Positions 9,322-18,650 of a stretch of DNA of 35,874 bases are shown in pieces. The stretch covers positions 1-35,874 of the forward strand of contig WRGM01000172.1 in assembly GCA_009787175.1 (NCBI GenBank), written 5' to 3'. The notes under the pieces are model-generated. The model did no database searches. It saw nothing but the letters and a program-made list of their open reading frames with translations, and was not told the DNA's origin. Both the position numbers and the translations under genes were made by a program. Numbering within the stretch: the stretch's first letter is position 1; every line of letters begins with the position of its first letter. The DNA is from Candidatus Bathycorpusculum fermentans (GTDB taxonomy: Archaea; Thermoproteota; Bathyarchaeia; Bathyarchaeales; Bathycorpusculaceae).

Positions 9322-9433
9322 TAATAACTCAAAAACATCAACAGATGAACGTTTATACGTCAGTGTTTTATCCTTCTTTATTGTATTTCTGATCTGGTAT
9401 TTTAGACAGTTAGACGTTGTTAACTTAACGTGA
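9311..9433 (+). CDS. Putative 40-aa single-pass membrane microprotein overlapping the glycosyltransferase stop
   Basis: ATGACAAATAG overlap; translation MTNSNNSKTSTDERLYVSVLSFFIVFLIWYFRQLDVVNLT*; absent from the supplied ORF track (below its apparent length cutoff). Confidence 0.5.
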   Translation: MTNSNNSKTSTDERLYVSVLSFFIVFLIWYFRQLDVVNLT

Positions 9434-10432
9434 TAGGGCGGTCCAAAGTTGGTCACTTACCGGTCTTGGCAATACTTGTGTATCTCCTGTTTTTAACTCA
9501 AAGACGCGTTTCTTGCTATCGTCGTTAAATTCTCCTATAATAGCTGCTGATATGCCTTGTTGCTTTAAAATTTCAATAATCCCTAAAGATGCTTTAGGTT
9601 CTGCGGCAATGAGTAATGCACCTGAACTTATCAACTGTAGCGGGTCTATTTTGAAGTATTGACAGATTTCTCTAGTTTCAGGATTTACAACAATTTTCTC
9701 CTCAAAAACTCTTACACCTAAATTTGCTGCATCAGCCATTTCATGAATACCGTTAAGCACTCCGCCTTCTGTAGGGTCATGCATAGCATGTACACCTCCC
9801 GTTTGATAAGCTGTTAGAGCATCTTTTACAACACTTATCTGCTTGTAGAGATCTTTAGCTGTTTGTAGCATTTCAGAGCTTAACACCTTTGATAACTGCT
9901 CTTCTCTATCTGTGGCTAAAATGGCGACTCCTTCAATTCCTGCGCTTTTAGTGAGAATTAAATAGTCCCCGTTTTTTACCCCTGCGGTTGTAATGTATTC
10001 GCCTTTATTTGTTAAACCCATTATGCAGCAGACTACTATGGGGTTAACTAGGTTAGGTGTAGTCTCACAATGGCCTCCTACAATAGCAACCCCTAACTCC
10101 ATAGCTGCTTTGCCCATTTGAGCGCTAATAGTTTCAACTATTTGGTTATCTGCGTTTTCAGGAAGCATGATGCATGAAAAAATGAAAGCTGGTTTTACAC
10201 CAAAAGTTGCTATGTCATTAGCATTAACATTTACCGCTTCAAATCCTATACGCTCTATAGCTCCTGTTATAGGATCCATGGAGACAATAACTGATTTATC
10301 CCCTATGTCAAGTACTGCGCCATCAACACCTGCCGTTGGTCCTAATGTAACTTCGGCGCGATTTGCACCTAAATTTTTGAAAACAGTATTTTGCAATATA
10401 TCTATAGGTATTTTTCCAGGCGGCAATTTCAT
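9425..10432 (-). CDS. HypE-like / AIR-synthase-related protein (not canonical HypE)
   Basis: 335 aa: 'VDGAVLDIGDKSVIVSMDPITGA...AVNVNANDIATFGVKP...AIVGGHCETTPNLVNPIV...DPTEGGVLNGIHEMADAANLGV'; C-terminus 'RPVSDQLWTALSR' lacks the HypE terminal Cys. Confidence 0.85.
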   Translation of the reverse strand: MKLPPGKIPIDILQNTVFKNLGANRAEVTLGPTAGVDGAVLDIGDKSVIVSMDPITGAIERIGFEAVNVNANDIATFGVKPAFIFSCIMLPENADNQIVETISAQMGKAAMELGVAIVGGHCETTPNLVNPIVVCCIMGLTNKGEYITTAGVKNGDYLILTKSAGIEGVAILATDREEQLSKVLSSEMLQTAKDLYKQISVVKDALTAYQTGGVHAMHDPTEGGVLNGIHEMADAANLGVRVFEEKIVVNPETREICQYFKIDPLQLISSGALLIAAEPKASLGIIEILKQQGISAAIIGEFNDDSKKRVFELKTGDTQVLPRPVSDQLWTALSR

Positions 10433-10434
10433 AC

Positions 10435-10986
10435 TTAATGTATCTCCTGCAGATAATTTTTAAGTTGTGGAAAAACACGCAGAACAGTTTGCATAATAGG
10501 TACAGCAATTACCAAACCAAACAACATTTGTACAATATTTACCGGTAACTCTGCTAACGCAACACCGTAGCCATACACGAACGTCTCATAAATAAAGTAT
10601 CCTGTAATCATCTCAAAGCCTCCAATTAAAATAGCAATCACTGCACATAAAGTAAAGTTTCTAAGTCTACTGTTAAGCTTTTTTACCAAAAAACCCACAA
10701 GACAGCCCTCTACAGCTTTAACCACAAAAGTTACAGGTGCATACGGCGGCACTAATACAATATCTGCTATAGTCGCGCCTGCTCCCGCAATTAACCCTAT
10801 AAATGGTCCAAAAAGTAACGCAGCAACATAGATAACTGTCTCTCCAAGATTAAAGTATCCACTTGTTGCTGTTATGGGGAAAGCAAAAGCTATCGTAGCC
10901 ACGGCGACAAGGGCGGCAAAGATTGCTGCGGTAGCTATCTGAAACGTTGATATTTTATGCTTTTTTGTAGCTGACTTAAGCCGCAT
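10435..10986 (-). CDS. ECF transporter S component (substrate-binding membrane subunit)
   Basis: 183-aa polytopic membrane protein 'AAIFAALVAVATIAFAFPI...GYFNLGETVIYVAALLFGPFIGLIAGAGATIADI...KAVEGCLVGFL'. Confidence 0.85.
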   Translation of the reverse strand: MRLKSATKKHKISTFQIATAAIFAALVAVATIAFAFPITATSGYFNLGETVIYVAALLFGPFIGLIAGAGATIADIVLVPPYAPVTFVVKAVEGCLVGFLVKKLNSRLRNFTLCAVIAILIGGFEMITGYFIYETFVYGYGVALAELPVNIVQMLFGLVIAVPIMQTVLRVFPQLKNYLQEIH

Positions 10987-11190
10987 TGTTTCACCTTGAC
11001 TGAACCTGACTTAGAATGGAAGTTATATCTATGCTGATAAATATTATCTTATGCGTGGCTTTGGGACAAAATTCTACGGCTCTTTTGTCAGAGTTCTTTT
11101 TCATCCTTAGGTGATAGCATAACATCCCAAACCTACGACTCAGATATTGTGAATGCAAATTATGTGTTAAATGGTTGCTAATTTGCTATG

Positions 11191-11922
11191 TTAATTTGCT
11201 GTGTATAGTTGTTTGTAGGGGTTTTTTGCGTTAGGTTTTAATACGTAAAACTGGCCTGTTAGGAGGTGTTGTGTGTTCATATTGAAATGTTGGGCGAATT
11301 CGGAGAGGGTTTTTTCTATTTCTAATAGTTCTTCTTTAGAGGCTATTTCTGCTGTAACCTGAGCTGGTAGTCCTACAAGTTTTTTATCTGTTTTTATAAA
11401 GATTTTTCCACCATGCATTCCTGTTCCAGTAAAGTTTCCTACGGGTACATCTTTTGAGTTTATACCCAATACCACAATTAGTCCACCGGCGAGGTATTCT
11501 CCTAAAAAGCTGCCAACTTGACCGCCGATAATAATTGTTGGTTTTTTATCTTTGTATTCTTTCATATGTATGCCTGTTCGGTATCCTGCATTGTCACGTA
11601 CAAATATGCTGCCGCCTCGCATGGCATAGCCAAGGGCGTCACCGGCACTGCCATGAATGATGATTTTTCCGTCATTCATTGTATCCCCAACAGCATCTTG
11701 CACGTTGCCATTTACCGTTATGACCCCACCATCTAAATATGCCCCAAGCGCGTTACCGGGGGTTCCATTTATTGTAATTTTTTTCTCTTTTAGACAACTG
11801 CCAATAAATCTTTGACCATAACAATCCGTTATGCAAATATCCTCAGTAGCAGTCTTTATTTGTTCATTTAATTTTTTGAAATCAAGATTTTTTGCTGAAA
11901 TGTTCATTCTATTTTCCTCCAC
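11191..11922 (-). CDS. Glutamate synthase alpha-subunit domain 3 (GXGXG) protein
   Basis: 243 aa with repeated GxxxG pattern 'GNALGAYLDGGVITVNGNVQDAVGDTMNDGKIIIHGSAGDALGYAMRGGSIFVRDNAG'; likely start at the downstream Met (MNISAKN). Confidence 0.9.
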   Translation of the reverse strand: MEENRMNISAKNLDFKKLNEQIKTATEDICITDCYGQRFIGSCLKEKKITINGTPGNALGAYLDGGVITVNGNVQDAVGDTMNDGKIIIHGSAGDALGYAMRGGSIFVRDNAGYRTGIHMKEYKDKKPTIIIGGQVGSFLGEYLAGGLIVVLGINSKDVPVGNFTGTGMHGGKIFIKTDKKLVGLPAQVTAEIASKEELLEIEKTLSEFAQHFNMNTQHLLTGQFYVLKPNAKNPYKQLYTAN

Positions 11923-13150
11923 CTAATTTGACCATTCTAATCTCTTTGGTAAATGCCATAAGTCCTGGTTTTTCGCAGACAAGGGCAAAATCAATTGAGT
12001 CAAGTGGTGTCTGTTCACGTATTAAGCTGGTGTAAATTCCCGCTTTCTCTACATTGCCAACAAGAATATACCCATTTAGCTTATTACCTGAGTAGAACAG
12101 ACGTTTATAATTTCCATTCTTGTTTTCGGTGTACACTTCACCATTATAGCTTCCTGCAGTGATTATGTGTAAACCAAAGAATCCCACAGCATTCATGGGA
12201 ATTGCCTTATCAAAGCTCTTCTCGCCACCGGCCATGTTGATTCCTGCGCATTCACCCTGCATATAAGCATTGGGTAGTAACGCCATGATTTTGTTTTGAC
12301 CGCTTGATACATCAAGTGTCTGCGTGCAATCACCTGCCGCGTATATGTCAGGTGTACTGGTTTCTGTTTTTCCGTTTATAATAATTCCCCGATCAATCTG
12401 AACGCTTCCTTTGAGAAAATCAATATTTGGCCGTACACCCACTGCAAGAACAAGAACATCAAAAGGTATCTCACTGTTATTCTCTAAAATGGCGGTGTTG
12501 TGTTCAAATCGTTTTATGCTACAAGAGAGCATAAAGGAAATACCCTTGCTTTCCAGATGAGATTGAACTAGCTTAGCGCTATCATAGTCCAAAATACTAG
12601 ATAAAATTCTAGGTGCAAGATCAAGTACAGTAACACTTGCTACTTTTTCCAAAATACCCTCAGCGCATTTAAGTCCAATAAGTCCTGCACCCACGATCAT
12701 AACATGTTTACTTGGATCTAAAGCATTGCTTAACTTCTTCGCATCGTCAAGGCTCATAAATGTGAATTTGGGCTCTACCCTATCAAGTCCATCAAATGGT
12801 GGAACAAATGCCAAAGATCCTGTTGCAATAAGCAACTTATCAAAAGATATTCGACTGCCATCCGATAGAGATACAGCTTTTGTTTTAGCGCTTACCTCTG
12901 TTACCGTACCGTTTATCAGGGTACAATGATTATCTGTATAGAAACTGTTTCCACGATATTTCATTTGCTCTTCGGTAGTTTTACCCAGAAGAAGGTAAGA
13001 GATAAGCGGTCTAGAGTATGTATAATACGGCTCATTTGTGATTATAACAATTTCGCCAAGCTTGTCTACTTGTCGTATACCCTCTACTGTACCTATACCA
13101 GCTGCAGAGTTACCAATAATTACATACTTCATAGCATTATCTCTCCTCAA
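11909..13150 (-). CDS. FAD-dependent pyridine nucleotide-disulfide oxidoreductase (glutamate synthase-associated)
   Basis: 'MKYVIIGNSAAGIGTVEGIR', 'VMIVGAGLIGLKCAEGI', 'DIYAAGDCTQ'; likely start at ~13132. Confidence 0.9.
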   Translation of the reverse strand: MRRDNAMKYVIIGNSAAGIGTVEGIRQVDKLGEIVIITNEPYYTYSRPLISYLLLGKTTEEQMKYRGNSFYTDNHCTLINGTVTEVSAKTKAVSLSDGSRISFDKLLIATGSLAFVPPFDGLDRVEPKFTFMSLDDAKKLSNALDPSKHVMIVGAGLIGLKCAEGILEKVASVTVLDLAPRILSSILDYDSAKLVQSHLESKGISFMLSCSIKRFEHNTAILENNSEIPFDVLVLAVGVRPNIDFLKGSVQIDRGIIINGKTETSTPDIYAAGDCTQTLDVSSGQNKIMALLPNAYMQGECAGINMAGGEKSFDKAIPMNAVGFFGLHIITAGSYNGEVYTENKNGNYKRLFYSGNKLNGYILVGNVEKAGIYTSLIREQTPLDSIDFALVCEKPGLMAFTKEIRMVKLGGGK

Positions 13151-13565
13151 AAACTATTGCACCATTTGGGCAACCTCTAACACATGCAGGGGTTCCAGTA
13201 ATTGTTTTGATGCATAATTCACATTTTTGAACTACACCCTCATCTGAGGGAGAAATTGCCCCATATGAACAGTTTAAAATACAGGTATAGCAGTTAACAC
13301 ATTTTTCCCTATTAATTGTAACAACACCATCTGTTCGAATTAACGCGCCGGTGATACAACCCTTAACGCATAATGGTTCATGGCAATGTCTACAGGAAAC
13401 AGCAAAACTAATCCCGTTGTGTTCCTCAATTTTAATTTTTGGATTAATCTTTACATCTTTCAAAGCTCTAGCCATATCTTTCTCATTCATACCCGCAAAA
13501 GCACAGTAATACTCGCATAAATAACAACCCAGACACCATTTTTCATTTACATAAACTCTTTTCAT
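13137..13565 (-). CDS. Polyferredoxin-like 4Fe-4S protein (glutamate synthase-associated)
   Basis: 142 aa, multiple Cys clusters: 'CLGCYLCEYYC', 'CRHCHEPLCVKGC', 'CVNCYTCILNC', 'CELCIKTITGTPACVRGC'. Confidence 0.9.
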   Translation of the reverse strand: MKRVYVNEKWCLGCYLCEYYCAFAGMNEKDMARALKDVKINPKIKIEEHNGISFAVSCRHCHEPLCVKGCITGALIRTDGVVTINREKCVNCYTCILNCSYGAISPSDEGVVQKCELCIKTITGTPACVRGCPNGAIVFEER

Positions 13566-13572
13566 GCGACTA

Positions 13573-14847
13573 TCATCTACTCCTTATCAAATAATCTTCT
13601 CGCCCAGCACCTACAGACACATACTTAATAGGACAACACACAGCTTTTTCAATAAATTTGATATATTCAGCTGCTGCATTCGGTAAATCCTCTTCTTTCC
13701 GACAGCTAGATATATCCATTTTAAAGCCGTCTAAATATTCAAAAACAGGTTCTGCTCTTAAGAGCTTGTCACCTGTAGGAAAATAGTCAATTTGAGCACC
13801 ATCAACTTTGTATGCAACACAAACTGGAATTTTATCAAGATATGACAGTACATCTAGTTTTGTTAGGGCAATCTCATCAGTTCCCTGCACCTGAACACCA
13901 TATCTACTTGCTGGTACATCAAACCCGCCAACCCTGCGAGGTCTACCTGTTGCAGCACCATATTCCGCTCCCGCTTCACGTAAAACAGCCGCTTCTTCGC
14001 CGAACATTTCAACAACAAACGGACCTCCGCCTACACAGCTAGAATAAGCTTTCATAACCCCTATCACGTGTTCAAGTTTTACACCTGGAATGCCAGCACC
14101 AATTGGCGCATATGCTGCAAGTGTCTGCGATGAGGTGGTATATGGATAAATGCCGTAGTCTATGTCTCGTAATGCGCCAAGTTGTGCTTCAAATAGGATA
14201 TTTTTGTTTGCGTGAACAGCTGCTGAAAGGTACTTTTCGGTGTCAGTTATAAAGGGGATAAGTTGTGATCCGAAAGTATGTAGCCATTTCAAGGTTTCGT
14301 CTAATATTATCTCTGTTGATTTGTAGCCTTTTAAGGCAATGTTTTTCCAAGAGAGTATGTCTGCTACTTTTTGTTTTAAACTTTCAAAATATAGCAGGTC
14401 ACCCATTCGTAATCCTTTTTTTAGATACTTGTCACCGTATACGGGTGCGATACCGCGGCGTGTGGATCCGTATTGTTTATCACCAAGTCGTTCTTCTTCT
14501 AAAATGTCCTGAGTTTTATGATAGGGCATGCAGATGAAGGCTTTATTGCTTATTTTCAAGTTGTCAATAGACACTTTGACGCCTTTTTGCTTAAGTGCCT
14601 CGATTTCACCGCATAAATGCTCTATATCAATTACCATGCCATTGCCCATGATGTTGACTGTTCCGCTACGTAGCACTCCTGATGGGAGAAGGTTTAAAAT
14701 GAATTTACCTCTCTCATTAACAATTGTATGCCCTGCATTATTGCCACCCTGATACCTGCAAATAACCTCATAATCCTCGGATAACAAGTCGACCATGCGA
14801 CCTTTGCCTTCATCGCCCCAATTTACGCCAACTACTGCTGTAAGCAC
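13573..14847 (-). CDS. purA: Adenylosuccinate synthetase
   Basis: 424 aa: 'VVGVNWGDEGKGRMVDLLSE...QGGNNAGHTIV...GSTRRGIAPVYGDK...ATGRPRRVGGFD'. Confidence 0.97.
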   Translation of the reverse strand: MLTAVVGVNWGDEGKGRMVDLLSEDYEVICRYQGGNNAGHTIVNERGKFILNLLPSGVLRSGTVNIMGNGMVIDIEHLCGEIEALKQKGVKVSIDNLKISNKAFICMPYHKTQDILEEERLGDKQYGSTRRGIAPVYGDKYLKKGLRMGDLLYFESLKQKVADILSWKNIALKGYKSTEIILDETLKWLHTFGSQLIPFITDTEKYLSAAVHANKNILFEAQLGALRDIDYGIYPYTTSSQTLAAYAPIGAGIPGVKLEHVIGVMKAYSSCVGGGPFVVEMFGEEAAVLREAGAEYGAATGRPRRVGGFDVPASRYGVQVQGTDEIALTKLDVLSYLDKIPVCVAYKVDGAQIDYFPTGDKLLRAEPVFEYLDGFKMDISSCRKEEDLPNAAAEYIKFIEKAVCCPIKYVSVGAGREDYLIRSR

Positions 14848-14858
14848 ATTTTTCCCTC

Positions 14859-16286
14859 TTATACTGTTATTTTAACATCCATACCTAGCAGTTCTTGATA
14901 ATTTTCAAGAACTGTTTTAACTTTGCACAAAAACTCAACGGTTTGCTCTTTCGCTCTACCTATAAATTGCTCTGTACGCAATAACTCGTCCATTTCAGCC
15001 TCAGTTATACCAAAAGCCTCATCGCTTACAATACGAGCAATTAAGTCATTCTCCCCACCATACTGCTTTATCTTCTTTGCAGCCTCAACTGAATGCCGCC
15101 GTATCTGCTCATGAAGTACCTGCCTATCGCCGCCCTTTTTGACACAGTACATCAAAATGCTCTCGGTAGCCATAAACGGCAGTTCTTCATTTAAGTGCTT
15201 CTCTATCATTTTAGGATAAACGGTAATACCACTTAAAACGTTAAACATAAGCAAAAGAATTGCATCAACAGCAAGAAACGCTTCAGGTATAGATATACGC
15301 TTATTAGCTGAATCATCAAGGGTGCGTTCCAACCATTGTGCACTTGCCGTCAACGCAGGATTAAACGCGTCAACAATTACGTATCTAGATAGAGAAGCTA
15401 TACGCTCACTTCGCATAGGATTCCTCTTATACGCCATAGCACTTGAACCAACCTGACTTGTTTCAAAAGGCTCATCCACCTCTTTTAAATGGGAAAGCAA
15501 CCGTATATCATTTGAAAACTTGTAAGCACTCTGAGCAATACCTGACAATACCGACAAGGTATAATAATCAATCTTTCTCGAATAAGTCTGACCACTAACA
15601 GAATACACTTGATTAAACCCCATTTTTTCAGCTATTTTTTGCTCTAACGCTACTACTTTATCATGATCACCATTAAACAAGCTAAGAAAACTTGCACCTG
15701 TACCTGTTGTTCCTTTACAGCCAAGTAGTTTCAAATTATTCTGCGTAAATTCAAGATGATCAAGATCGAACAACAAATCCTGCAGCCATAATGTTGCACG
15801 TTTCCCAACCGTAGTGGGCTGCGCTGACTGAAAATGAGTATATGCAAGACATGGCAGAGATTTGTAACTATCCGCAAAATCATACAACTTACTAATAACA
15901 TTTACAACTAGCTTCTTAATGTGTAGCAGTGCGGCACGTTGCAAAATAATGTCTGTATTATCACCCACATAACAAGAAGTTGCACCAAGATGAATAATCG
16001 GTTTAGCACTTGGACATTGCACACCGTAAGCTTGAATATGCGCCATAACATCATGCCTAAGATCAGCTTCAAATTTAGCTGCCACATCATAATTAATGTC
16101 AGTTACGTGCTCTTTCATTTCTTCTATTTGTTTTTCACTTATATCCAGACCTAGCTCTCTCTGACTCTCAGCTAGTGCAATCCACAGTTTACGCCAGATA
16201 GAAAATTTGTTATTATCAGAGAAAATATACTGCATCTCTTTACTCGCGTATCGCTTACATAACGGATTTTCATATCTATCAGACAT
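14859..16286 (-). CDS. purB: Adenylosuccinate lyase
   Basis: 'MSDRYENPLCKRYASKEMQYIFSDNNKFSIWRKLW...' and signature 'GSSAMAYKRNP'; ATG at 16286 overlaps the purC stop (ATGTCTGA); the ORF-track start at 16313 is upstream of this. Confidence 0.95.
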   Translation of the reverse strand: MSDRYENPLCKRYASKEMQYIFSDNNKFSIWRKLWIALAESQRELGLDISEKQIEEMKEHVTDINYDVAAKFEADLRHDVMAHIQAYGVQCPSAKPIIHLGATSCYVGDNTDIILQRAALLHIKKLVVNVISKLYDFADSYKSLPCLAYTHFQSAQPTTVGKRATLWLQDLLFDLDHLEFTQNNLKLLGCKGTTGTGASFLSLFNGDHDKVVALEQKIAEKMGFNQVYSVSGQTYSRKIDYYTLSVLSGIAQSAYKFSNDIRLLSHLKEVDEPFETSQVGSSAMAYKRNPMRSERIASLSRYVIVDAFNPALTASAQWLERTLDDSANKRISIPEAFLAVDAILLLMFNVLSGITVYPKMIEKHLNEELPFMATESILMYCVKKGGDRQVLHEQIRRHSVEAAKKIKQYGGENDLIARIVSDEAFGITEAEMDELLRTEQFIGRAKEQTVEFLCKVKTVLENYQELLGMDVKITV

Positions 16287-17124
16287 TTCGTAGCCTCCTA
16301 AAACACTCAGCATATATGTCAGCTGTTTTTTTTAAAATTTCATCAGGTACATTATCAAATTGCATCTCATTGTTCACTTTATTGCTGAGAAGCCAATCTC
16401 TCACAAATTGCTTATCATAGCTTTTCGGTGAACTACCCACTTTATAATCCGAAATACTCCAGAAACGGCTCGAATCCGGAGTAAATATCTCATCTGCAAG
16501 AACAAGATTACCCTTCGTGTCAAGACCAAATTCAAACTTTGTATCAGCAATTATAATACCCTTAATATACGCGTACTTATAGCAGACATCATAAAGCTCC
16601 AAACAAACCTTTTTCACCCTTTCAGCCAACTCGACACCAATTGTGCTTACAACATTTTCCTCTGAAACATATTCATCATGCCCAACATGCGCCTTCGTCG
16701 AGGGAGTAAAAATTGGAGCAGCCAAAATTTCAGCCAGTTTATAATCGCCTTCTATCTTATGTCCACAGAACTCTTGATTCTTGGAATAAGCTTCCCACAT
16801 GTGTCCAAACATGTAACCTCGTACAATGAACTCGAATGGTAATATTTTCAATTTTTTAACTAAAATGGTACGCCCTTCAAATTCTTCCTTTTGGAAATAC
16901 TCTGGCATATCCTTAAGGTCACTTGAAATAATATGATTAGGTATAACACCTTTTGTAAAATCGAACCAAAATAGAGCAACTGCATTTAAAATCTTCCCTT
17001 TACCCGTCACAGGCTTAGATAAGATTACATCAAACGCGGAGATCCTATCTGTTGTAACTATAACCAGTCTGTCATCTGTAACCTCGTATACATCTCGTAC
17101 TTTCCCACTAACTATTTTTTTCAT
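16279..17124 (-). CDS. purC: Phosphoribosylaminoimidazole-succinocarboxamide (SAICAR) synthase
   Basis: 'MKKIVSGKVRDVYEVTDDRLVIVTTDRISAFDVILSKPVTGKGKIL...IIIADTKFEFGLD...DEIFTPDSSRFW'. Confidence 0.96.
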   Translation of the reverse strand: MKKIVSGKVRDVYEVTDDRLVIVTTDRISAFDVILSKPVTGKGKILNAVALFWFDFTKGVIPNHIISSDLKDMPEYFQKEEFEGRTILVKKLKILPFEFIVRGYMFGHMWEAYSKNQEFCGHKIEGDYKLAEILAAPIFTPSTKAHVGHDEYVSEENVVSTIGVELAERVKKVCLELYDVCYKYAYIKGIIIADTKFEFGLDTKGNLVLADEIFTPDSSRFWSISDYKVGSSPKSYDKQFVRDWLLSNKVNNEMQFDNVPDEILKKTADIYAECFRRLRNV

Positions 17125-17144
17125 TAATACTTGTTCCTCCTGAG

Positions 17145-18650
17145 TTATTCGCCAGCATGTTTTATACCTAAAATTTCCAGCTCTTTCTCATTTAAGCCTA
17201 CACCTCGAAGCATAAGCCTATTTCCTTTTAAGCTCTCAATTGAGTTAATACCCATGCCACCCATCATTTCTTTAATTTCGTGTTGCCAAGCGTTTAACAG
17301 ATTCACAAGACGTTTATATCCAATATTGGGATTTAGACGCTTAACAAGTTCAGGTACTTGTGTTGCTATGCCCCAGTTGCATTTACCTGTGTGACAGCTT
17401 CTGCAGAGATGGCATCCTAAGGCTAAAAGTGCTGAGGTTGCAATATATGTGCAATCTGCACCTAGTGCTATAGCTTTTACAACATCGGCGCTAGAGCGGA
17501 TGCTGCCTCCGACAACTATGGAAATGTTGTTGCGTATGTTTTCGTTTCTTAGGCGTGTATCAACGCTTGCAAGTGCAAGTTCTATGGGGATACCTACATT
17601 ATCGCGTATGCGTGTTGGAGCTGCTCCTGTGCCGCCACGGAAGCCATCAATGGCAATAATGTCTGCTCCGCTTCTGGCGATGCCGCTTGCAATGGCGGCA
17701 ACATTGTGAACTGCTGCTATTTTGACAATGACTGGTTTCTTATAGTCGGTTGCTTCTTTGAGTGAGTAAACGAGTTGTCTTAGGTCTTCAATTGAGTAGA
17801 TGTCATGGTGTGGTGCTGGGGAAATTGCGTCGCTGCCTTCGGGGACCATTCTTGTGCGTGAAATGTCGCCGATGATTTTTGTGCCTGGTAAGTGTCCTCC
17901 GATGCCGGGTTTTGCTCCTTGCCCCATTTTGATTTCTATTGCTACGCCACTGTTTAGGTATTGAGGATGTACTCCAAATCGTCCTGATGCGACTTGTACT
18001 ATAGTGTTTTTGCCGTAACGGTAGAAATCTTCATGTAAGCCGCCTTCTCCTGTATTGTAAAATATGCCTAGTTCTTCTGCTGCGCGGGCTAAACTTTCAT
18101 GTGCATTATAGCTGATAGAGCCGTAGCTCATGGCAGAAAACATTACTGGCATTGATAGTGCTATTTGGGGTGGTAAATTGTTTTTTATATAGCCGTTTTT
18201 GTCGCGTTCTATGTCTGTAGGCTTTGTGCCAAGGAAAACTTTTGTTTCCATTGGTTCACGTAATGGATCTATGGATGGGTTTGTTACTTGTGAGGCATTT
18301 AGAAGAATTTTGTCAAAGTATATGGGATAGTTTTCTGGGTTGCCCATACTGGATAGTAGGACGCCTCCGCTTTCGGCTTGGCGGTAGATTTCGTCTATAG
18401 TTCTGCCGTTCCAGTTTACGTTTTCTTTATATGTATTGCCGTTTCGTACAATTTTTAGTGCGCGTGTGGGGCATAGGGATACGCAGCGGTGGCAGTTTAC
18501 ACATTTTGCATCATCGCAGACCATTTGGAGCTTATCTTGGATGTATATGTGTGCTTCGTTTATGCATTGGCGTTCGCATGCACGGCAAATGATGCATTTT
18601 TCATAGTTTCTTACAATTTCGTAATAAGGATGCAAAAAATTTATTGCCAC
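17145..18650 (-). CDS. Glutamate synthase FMN-binding (central/alpha2) domain protein with N-terminal 4Fe-4S ferredoxin domain
   Basis: 'CIICRACERQC...CVNCHRCVSLCP' then 'MSAMSYGSISYNAHESLARAA...NTGEGG...QGAKPGIGGHLPG...IAIDGFRGGTGAAP'; GTG start at 18650 overlaps the upstream TAG (TAGTG); track ORF extends to 18707. Confidence 0.92.
   Translation of the reverse strand: MAINFLHPYYEIVRNYEKCIICRACERQCINEAHIYIQDKLQMVCDDAKCVNCHRCVSLCPTRALKIVRNGNTYKENVNWNGRTIDEIYRQAESGGVLLSSMGNPENYPIYFDKILLNASQVTNPSIDPLREPMETKVFLGTKPTDIERDKNGYIKNNLPPQIALSMPVMFSAMSYGSISYNAHESLARAAEELGIFYNTGEGGLHEDFYRYGKNTIVQVASGRFGVHPQYLNSGVAIEIKMGQGAKPGIGGHLPGTKIIGDISRTRMVPEGSDAISPAPHHDIYSIEDLRQLVYSLKEATDYKKPVIVKIAAVHNVAAIASGIARSGADIIAIDGFRGGTGAAPTRIRDNVGIPIELALASVDTRLRNENIRNNISIVVGGSIRSSADVVKAIALGADCTYIATSALLALGCHLCRSCHTGKCNWGIATQVPELVKRLNPNIGYKRLVNLLNAWQHEIKEMMGGMGINSIESLKGNRLMLRGVGLNEKELEILGIKHAGE

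Noticed and set aside
10987-11190. TPP or other vitamin riboswitch upstream of the ECF S-component
   Set aside because: No TPP core motifs and no convincing long-range pairing seen by eye.
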